This document shows positions 1 to 2,862 of a DNA stretch of 13,228 bases, one piece after another. Each line of letters opens with the position of its first letter. The first letter of the stretch is position 1. A program made the position numbers and the translations under genes. The stretch is from assembly GCA_041648755.1 (NCBI GenBank), contig JBAZOJ010000078.1, forward strand, positions 1 through 13,228, read 5' to 3'. Origin of the DNA: JBAZOJ01 sp041648755. GTDB taxonomy: Bacteria; Planctomycetota; B143-G9. Under the pieces are notes generated by a model. It ran no database searches. It had not been told where the DNA came from and saw only the letters and a program-made list of their open reading frames with translations.

Positions 1-110
1 ACAATGTTCACTGGCTGCCTCCTTTCCGTGAGGACGTTCATGGTTAGTACACACACCATTCTACCCCGGCGGGGGCAGCCTTTCATCACATTACAGTTGA
101 GGCCAGAGGA

Positions 111-179
111 CAACAGCCCTCAACGACATCAGCAAAATGGTTCTGTAATGGCTTCTCGCCGCCGTTTCAGGCAAGGGCA
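111..179. repeat. 69-bp dispersed repeat, left copy (family A)
   Basis: This stretch aligns without gaps to 2216-2284, with 13 mismatches over 69 bases by hand count (about 81% identity). Both copies begin CAACAGCCCTCAAC and end with the identical 19 bases GCCGTTTCAGGCAAGGGCA or its equivalent. Each copy runs directly into a hairpin, and the two hairpins differ in sequence. The copies are in the same orientation and bracket the gene at 821-2197. Confidence 0.75.
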
Positions 180-198
180 CGTTGCAACGTGCCCCTAC
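175..198. repeat. Perfect 20-bp palindrome with CCCCTAC tag
   Basis: Positions 175-184 (GGGCACGTTG) and 185-194 (CAACGTGCCC) are exact reverse complements with no spacer. The 3' arm continues into CTAC, giving GCCCCTAC at 191-198. The same tag follows other hairpins with different stems (602-609 and 2394-2401 forward, 1343-1349 reversed). It is not a terminator, because no T-run follows. Confidence 0.75.
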
Positions 199-487
199 GA
201 TCCCCAACTGCCAACAGCCCGGGCGGACACATGTGTACCTTCAGGGGCAGGCTGGGCCGGTATCGCACCTCCTCACCCGGGGACGGGCGGATCACGGTGA
301 GCGTGACTACGTTGATGCCCCAATTCGCGTACATTGAGCCCTTTTCGTCTATGTCTCCTTCGCGCACTTGATGCCCTGGTGATTGGTTCTTATCCGTCTT
401 TTCCGGAAGGGCCTCGAAAACAAAGAACTTGGCTGCCCTTCGCGACATCGCGCCTTCGCGTGACACCGGCCTTCGGCTGCTCTCCTG

Positions 488-515
488 CGACAGACGACGG
501 ACGACAGACGACGGA
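488..515. repeat. Two exact 14-bp tandem units
   Basis: CGACAGACGACGGA occurs at 488-501 and again, unchanged, at 502-515. A diverged relative (CAGACGCCGGACGACAGAC) lies inside the reading frame at about 1261-1279, next to a CAATCATCA repeat. Confidence 0.75.
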
Positions 516-554
516 CTAATTGCGGTGCAATCCACGAATCACCCGGTTGTCGGT

Positions 555-609
555 GTGGGCGTCGCAACGACGCACCACTCGTGGGCGAACACATCGGTAT
601 CGCCCCTAC
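555..609. repeat. Two adjacent hairpins, the second CCCCTAC-tagged
   Basis: The first hairpin spans 555-578: GTGG plus GCGTCG pair with CGACGC plus CCAC, with a CAA loop and one bulged A. The second spans 583-605: GGGCGA pairs with TCGCCC across an 11-base loop and is followed at once by CTAC. The second repeats the design of the palindrome at 175-198 with an unrelated stem. Neither is followed by a T-run. Confidence 0.6.
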
Positions 610-759
610 AGTTGAGGCCATTCTAAATCCTGTTTCCACCCGATGTTACGCTTTCCGTCCCCCCGCAAACCGCCTCTGACCTGCTTCTACGCGCAACGCA
701 GGTAAATCCAATTGGCACTCCCTATTCGTTCAAATCGCTGCAAGGCCCTAAAACACTAT

Positions 760-782
760 CTCAGGGCGAATATCGCCCTCAG
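760..782. promoter_or_regulatory. Hairpin just upstream of the winged-helix gene
   Basis: AGGGCGA (763-769) pairs with TCGCCCT (773-779) over a 3-base loop. Two further outer pairs follow after one mismatch. It ends about 38 bases before the start codon at 821. It could be an operator or an mRNA leader hairpin; the sequence does not decide. An AT-rich TATATATA at about 792-799 lies between it and the ribosome binding site, but I found no matching -35 element. Confidence 0.4.
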
Positions 783-820
783 AAGTCCCGCATATATATA
801 GAGCCCCACAAGGAGCAATC

Positions 821-2197
821 ATGTCCGTTAACTTCGATTCCGCGTTCATGCGATCCAAGGCAATCGGCAAACTCAACAATGCCGAATTCCGGGTGTACTT
901 TGTCCTCTCGCAGCATTGCGTCGAACTCCGCAGCTCCCGTATCGCCGCACCAAGCTTCACCCAACTCCACTCAGCAATAGCCCCCGAATGCGGCGGAATC
1001 AGCATCGGAATGTTCCGCAAATCTCTGCTCTCGCTGGAGTCTGCCGGTTTTCTAAAAATCAGCCCCAATGGCCGTGTGAAAATCTTCGACCTCCTCGGCG
1101 TCCGCGAATCCTACCCCGACGTCGCTTGGTTCGACCGTCCTGTCTTGATCTTGGAACCGGCTGTTGACTGTAGGCCGGAGGCCGTAGGGGTTTCATCCTC
1201 TCTACCGGCTCACGATTCATCAATCCGCAATCATCAATCATCATTGCTCGCCGCGCCGCCAGACGCCGGACGACAGACTAACATGGGAGAGGGATCGGTT
1301 GGGAATGCGCCCATCTTAGATCCATCCACGGATACCGTCTTGGTAGGGGTAACTCAAGAATTACCCTCTTCTCTGGAAGATGCCAGGCTGGAGCCATGGC
1401 GCTCCCAGGGTTCAGGTCTTCTCCATGCACGCGGCCACGATAATGTTATAGGTTCCTCTTCGAACTCTTCCGCCCAGGCAAATCCTACCTCTGCAACCAC
1501 TGTCACCCTTCAGGGGGATACTGGGTACGTACTCTGCGGTGAAAATCCGTCTTCATCCTCTTCTTCCGCCTCGAAGGAAAACTCCGATCTTCCGGCCTCG
1601 CAAAATCCCTCTCTTCCACTGTCACCCTTCAGGGGGATACTGGGTACGACCTCTGTGGACCTCTGTGACCTCTGTGGTAAAACTCCACCTCTTGGCTCCC
1701 TCCCAATCATCAATCATCAATCCGCATTCATCAATGCTCGCAAGGCCTCCCTTCCCCTTGCCACCCAAAAAGCCCTCCTCGATGACCTCCGCAAAAGAAC
1801 CGCTGCCGTCCTGGCTCGGGTCCACAGGGACTTCCCTCAATCCCGCCCGGTCCGCTGGGGCTCTCAAGACCCATCCTCTCCATTCGATGAAGAAAATGCC
1901 GATGCTCCTGGCTTGGCTTCAGATGCCTCTTGCCCGGAAACCCCCGATCTTTCGGCCTCGCAAAATGCCTCTCCTCCTCTGCGAACCTCTGTGGACCTCT
2001 GTGTCCTCCGTGGTAAAAATCCGTCTCTTGGCTTTTCCCCGGCCTCCAGCCGGGACGAAGCTCCAATCCTCGACCTCGCCACCGTCGATGCCGATCTCCT
2101 CGAAATCCCCACCGGCCAATACGCAATCCACCTCCGCAACTGCGGAAAACTCCCCCCGCTTTCTTCCTCGCCCACAAATCCCTCTTCGCTGGACTAA
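821..2197 (+). CDS. Winged-helix-like protein with repeat-derived C-terminal region
   Basis: The start is ATG at 821 with AAGGAG at 810-815, five bases away. Residues 1 to about 110 look like a real winged helix: predicted helices near 20-36, 44-54 and 60-75, then the basic wing SPNGRVKIF (81-89). I cannot name the family; it might regulate transcription or replication. After about residue 118 the protein becomes rich in Ser and Pro, and much of it is translated DNA repeats: NHQS segments at 138-141 and 298-301, DLxASQN at 256-262 and 376-382, and TSVDLC at 277-282 and 389-394. Two stretches look more like ordinary protein: a predicted helix at about 313-338 (KALLDDLRKRTAAVLARV) and residues 413-443. 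Other frames are also open here, so absence of stops is weak evidence. The gene may be intact and repeat-invaded, or a short HTH gene that reads through into repeats. No mobile-element gene adjoins it. Confidence 0.6.
   Translation: MSVNFDSAFMRSKAIGKLNNAEFRVYFVLSQHCVELRSSRIAAPSFTQLHSAIAPECGGISIGMFRKSLLSLESAGFLKISPNGRVKIFDLLGVRESYPDVAWFDRPVLILEPAVDCRPEAVGVSSSLPAHDSSIRNHQSSLLAAPPDAGRQTNMGEGSVGNAPILDPSTDTVLVGVTQELPSSLEDARLEPWRSQGSGLLHARGHDNVIGSSSNSSAQANPTSATTVTLQGDTGYVLCGENPSSSSSSASKENSDLPASQNPSLPLSPFRGILGTTSVDLCDLCGKTPPLGSLPIINHQSAFINARKASLPLATQKALLDDLRKRTAAVLARVHRDFPQSRPVRWGSQDPSSPFDEENADAPGLASDASCPETPDLSASQNASPPLRTSVDLCVLRGKNPSLGFSPASSRDEAPILDLATVDADLLEIPTGQYAIHLRNCGKLPPLSSSPTNPSSLD
1228..1250. 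repeat. CAATCATCA repeat, first copy (family E)
   Basis: The 16 bases CAATCATCAATCATCA at 1228-1243 recur exactly at 1704-1719. CAATCCGCA lies just before this copy (1221-1229) but overlaps the end of the second (1718-1726), so the blocks are permuted. In the frame at 821-2197 both copies encode NHQS. Confidence 0.65.
1343..1366. repeat. Reverse-oriented CCCCTAC-tagged hairpin inside the frame
   Basis: GGGTAA (1347-1352) pairs with TTACCC (1361-1366) over an 8-base loop. Read on the minus strand, the 3' arm runs into CTAC, the same design as the hairpins at 175-198 and 583-609. It lies within the open frame and encodes part of the low-complexity region. A second GTAGGGG at 1184-1190 has no obvious stem. 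Confidence 0.55.
1499..1529. repeat. 31-bp repeat B, copy 1
   Basis: These 31 bases are identical to 1618-1648, and 30 of them recur at 2535-2564 with one mismatch. The core is CACCCTTCAGGGGGATACTG. This copy is read in the frame as TVTLQGDTGY (from residue 227). All three forward frames of the unit are free of stops. A single degenerate CTCTGCGG unit follows it. Confidence 0.85.
1584..1617. repeat. Repeat D, copy 1
   Basis: 34 bases match 1944-1977 with three mismatches. The conserved middle is CGGCCTCGCAAAAT. In the frame it encodes DLPASQNPSLP, against DLSASQNASPP in the second copy. Here it is followed directly by repeat B and then the CCTCTGTGG units. Confidence 0.75.
1618..1648. repeat. 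31-bp repeat B, copy 2, in a different reading frame
   Basis: Identical to 1499-1529, but read one base out of phase with it: here the frame gives LSPFRGILGT (from residue 267). It sits between repeat D and the CCTCTGTGG units, a position occupied by only seven unrelated bases in the paralogous module at 1944-2033. Confidence 0.85.
1650..1682. repeat. Tandem CCTCTGTGG units, three copies, ending GTGGTAAAA
   Basis: Units lie at 1650-1659, 1660-1668 and 1669-1677, with a period of 9-10 bases, and end in GTGGTAAAA (1674-1682). The stretch 1649-1682 matches 1985-2018 with two mismatches. The frame reads TSVDLCDLCGK. Confidence 0.75.
1704..1740. repeat. CAATCATCA repeat, second copy (family E)
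   Basis: It shares 16 exact bases (1704-1719) with 1228-1243, followed by CAATCCGCA and CATTCATCAATGCTCG. It encodes INHQSAFINA and leads into one of the more protein-like stretches of the frame. Confidence 0.65.
1944..1977. repeat. Repeat D, copy 2
   Basis: Three mismatches to 1584-1617 over 34 bases, read in the same frame. Unlike the first copy, it is not followed by repeat B. It runs straight into the CCTCTGTGG units, so the two modules give an empty and an occupied version of one site. Confidence 0.75.
1976..2019. repeat. Tandem CCTCTGTGG units, four copies, ending GTGGTAAAA
   Basis: Units lie at 1976-1985, 1986-1995, 1996-2004 and 2005-2013, then GTGGTAAAA (2010-2018). The first unit is CCTCTGCGA, which also begins the array at 2567. 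Unit number thus varies among copies: four here, three at 1650 and two at 2567. Confidence 0.75.
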
Positions 2198-2215
2198 TGC
2201 TGCAAAGAGGGCGTC

Positions 2216-2284
2216 CAACAGCCCTCAACTGCACCAACGGAGTGGTTATGGAATGGCTTACTACCGCCGTTTCAGGCAAGGGCA
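2216..2284. repeat. 69-bp dispersed repeat, right copy (family A)
   Basis: Gap-free partner of 111-179 (13 mismatches in 69). It starts 18 bases after the stop codon of the gene at 821-2197 and runs into a long hairpin, whereas the left copy runs into a 20-bp palindrome. Confidence 0.75.
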
Positions 2285-2342
2285 TCCCCAGCAGGACGAA
2301 CGCGCGGCGACGCGCTAACCACAGTTCGCCTGCGGGATGTCC
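2281..2342. repeat. Long imperfect inverted repeat
   Basis: Left-arm blocks CATCCC, GCAGG and CGAAC (within 2283-2301) pair with GTTCG, CCTGC and GGGATG (within 2324-2339), separated by small bulges. An inner stem GCGCG (2302-2306) / CGCGC (2311-2315) closes a GCGA loop, which fits the GNRA pattern. As RNA it would make a stable rod. No T-run follows, so it is not a typical terminator. Confidence 0.5.
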
Positions 2343-2356
2343 TTGAATGTCCACGT

Positions 2357-2401
2357 GGCAACGCCTGCCCTCCGGAATTTCGTGAAGGAGGGTGCCCCTA
2401 C
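2357..2401. repeat. Hairpin ending in CCCCTAC tag
   Basis: CCCTCC (2368-2373) pairs with GGAGGG (2387-2392). Outside it, GGCA (2357-2360) can pair with TGCC (2393-2396). The 3' side ends in GCCCCTAC (2394-2401), as in the hairpins at 175-198 and 583-609, though the stem is less regular here. Confidence 0.45.
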
Positions 2402-2463
2402 GGAAACAAGCAGCCTTCGCGTGACACTCTCTTCGCACTCGGCTGTTTGCCTTGGCAAAATGT

Positions 2464-2495
2464 CATTAGCGTTCATTGGCGTGCATTAGCGGACA
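2464..2495. repeat. Triple 10-bp repeat ending GCGGACA
   Basis: CATTAGCGTT, CATTGGCGTG and CATTAGCGGA follow one another at 2464-2473, 2474-2483 and 2484-2493, then CA. The same three-unit layout and GCGGACA ending recur at 2770-2801. Confidence 0.75.
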
Positions 2496-2534
2496 CATTC
2501 TTTGGGCCTCGCAAATCAAGGTATTTCCTACCCT

Positions 2535-2564
2535 CTGTCACCCTTCAAGGGGATACTGGGTACG
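2535..2564. repeat. 31-bp repeat B, copy 3 (non-coding)
   Basis: Matches bases 2-31 of the copies at 1499 and 1618, with one mismatch (CAAGGGG for CAGGGGG). It lies outside any credible gene, which shows that the unit is not bound to the reading frame at 821-2197. CCTCTGCGA and CCTCTGTGG units follow, as they do inside the frame. Confidence 0.85.
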
Positions 2565-2566
2565 TA

Positions 2567-2590
2567 CCTCTGCGAGCCTCTGTGGTAAAA
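2567..2590. repeat. Tandem CCTCTGTGG units, two copies, ending GTGGTAAAA
   Basis: CCTCTGCGAG (2567-2576) and CCTCTGTGG (2577-2585) are followed by TAAAA, giving the third GTGGTAAAA tag (2582-2590). It is the non-coding counterpart of the arrays at 1650 and 1976. Confidence 0.7.
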
Positions 2591-2642
2591 CCTTCTTCTC
2601 CTCGTCTTCTCCGCCTCTTTGGCCTCGCAAGGACCAGTCCGC

Positions 2643-2707
2643 GTTCGTGTAGTTCGTGTGTTTGGCTCGTGCCTAACGGCCTCGCCGCCGAAGCGGTCGT
2701 GGTAAAA
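2643..2707. repeat. GTTCGTGT units with possible 25-bp insertion, ending GTGGTAAAA
   Basis: GTTCGTGTA (2643-2651) and GTTCGTGTG (2652-2660) are tandem 9-mers, followed by TTTGGCTCGTG. The fourth GTGGTAAAA tag (2699-2707) is displaced. TCGTG occurs at 2667-2671 and 2697-2701, flanking 25 bases that contain a small CCGC/GCGG hairpin. Removing one TCGTG and the 25 bases would restore the usual layout of units followed by GTGGTAAAA. Confidence 0.5.
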
Positions 2708-2769
2708 TGCCCTCCGTTCGACTTAGCTCACGGCCTATCGGTTCTTTGGTCTCAACCAAGATACATCCT

Positions 2770-2803
2770 CATTCGCGTTTATTCGCGTTAATTAGCGGAC
2801 AAG
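2770..2803. repeat. Second triple 10-bp repeat ending GCGGACA
   Basis: CATTCGCGTT (2770-2779), TATTCGCGTT (2780-2789) and AATTAGCGGA (2790-2799), then CAAG. Same period, unit number and ending as 2464-2495, with diverged units. Confidence 0.75.
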
Positions 2804-2862
2804 ATCTCCGTGGCTTCCGGGCTACTGCCTCCAGCCTGACTTCATGGATTGGTCTGTGGCTT

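Larger units (their letters stand above)
1..820. other. Gene-free, repeat-rich intergenic region
   Basis: No frame here has convincing protein character or a good ribosome binding site. The stretch holds the first copy of a 69-bp repeat (111-179), a perfect palindrome (175-194), a 14-bp tandem duplication (488-515), hairpins at 555-578 and 583-605, and a short GC hairpin at 64-74. The phrase TACAGTTGAGGCCA occurs at 92-105 and again at 607-620. GCCTTCGCGTGACAC at 452-466 recurs at 2413-2427 beyond the next gene. The last ~200 bases (about 620-820) show no repeats and probably form the upstream region of the gene at 821. Confidence 0.7.
2198..2862. other. Gene-free repeat mosaic between the two gene blocks
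   Basis: No believable gene. From left to right it holds the second 69-bp repeat (2216-2284), a long imperfect hairpin (2281-2342), a hairpin with CCCCTAC tag (to 2401), a triple 10-bp repeat (2464-2495), repeat B copy 3 (2535-2564), CCTCTGTGG units (2567-2590), GTTCGTGT units (2643-2671) and another triple 10-bp repeat (2770-2803). No terminator with a T-run is visible for either neighbouring gene. Confidence 0.7.

Noticed and set aside
1..820. Several open frames of 60-120 codons on both strands
   Set aside because: They lack ribosome binding sites, run through palindromes and tandem repeats, and have no protein-like composition.
111..2284. Insertion sequence or integron cassette
   Set aside because: No transposase or integrase frame, and the flanking repeats are direct and diverged. 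The hairpins lack the attC core pattern.
1539..2318. A second forward frame of 259 codons and a reverse one of 235 codons overlapping the winged-helix gene
   Set aside because: They are open because the repeats have few stops in any frame. They have no start signals and very biased Ser/Pro/Arg content.
488..2803. CRISPR array
   Set aside because: The repeats are 9-31 bp without regular unique spacers of 30-40 bp, and no cas gene is present.
2198..2862. Intrinsic terminators for the converging genes
   Set aside because: Several stems exist, but none is followed by a T-run on the relevant strand.
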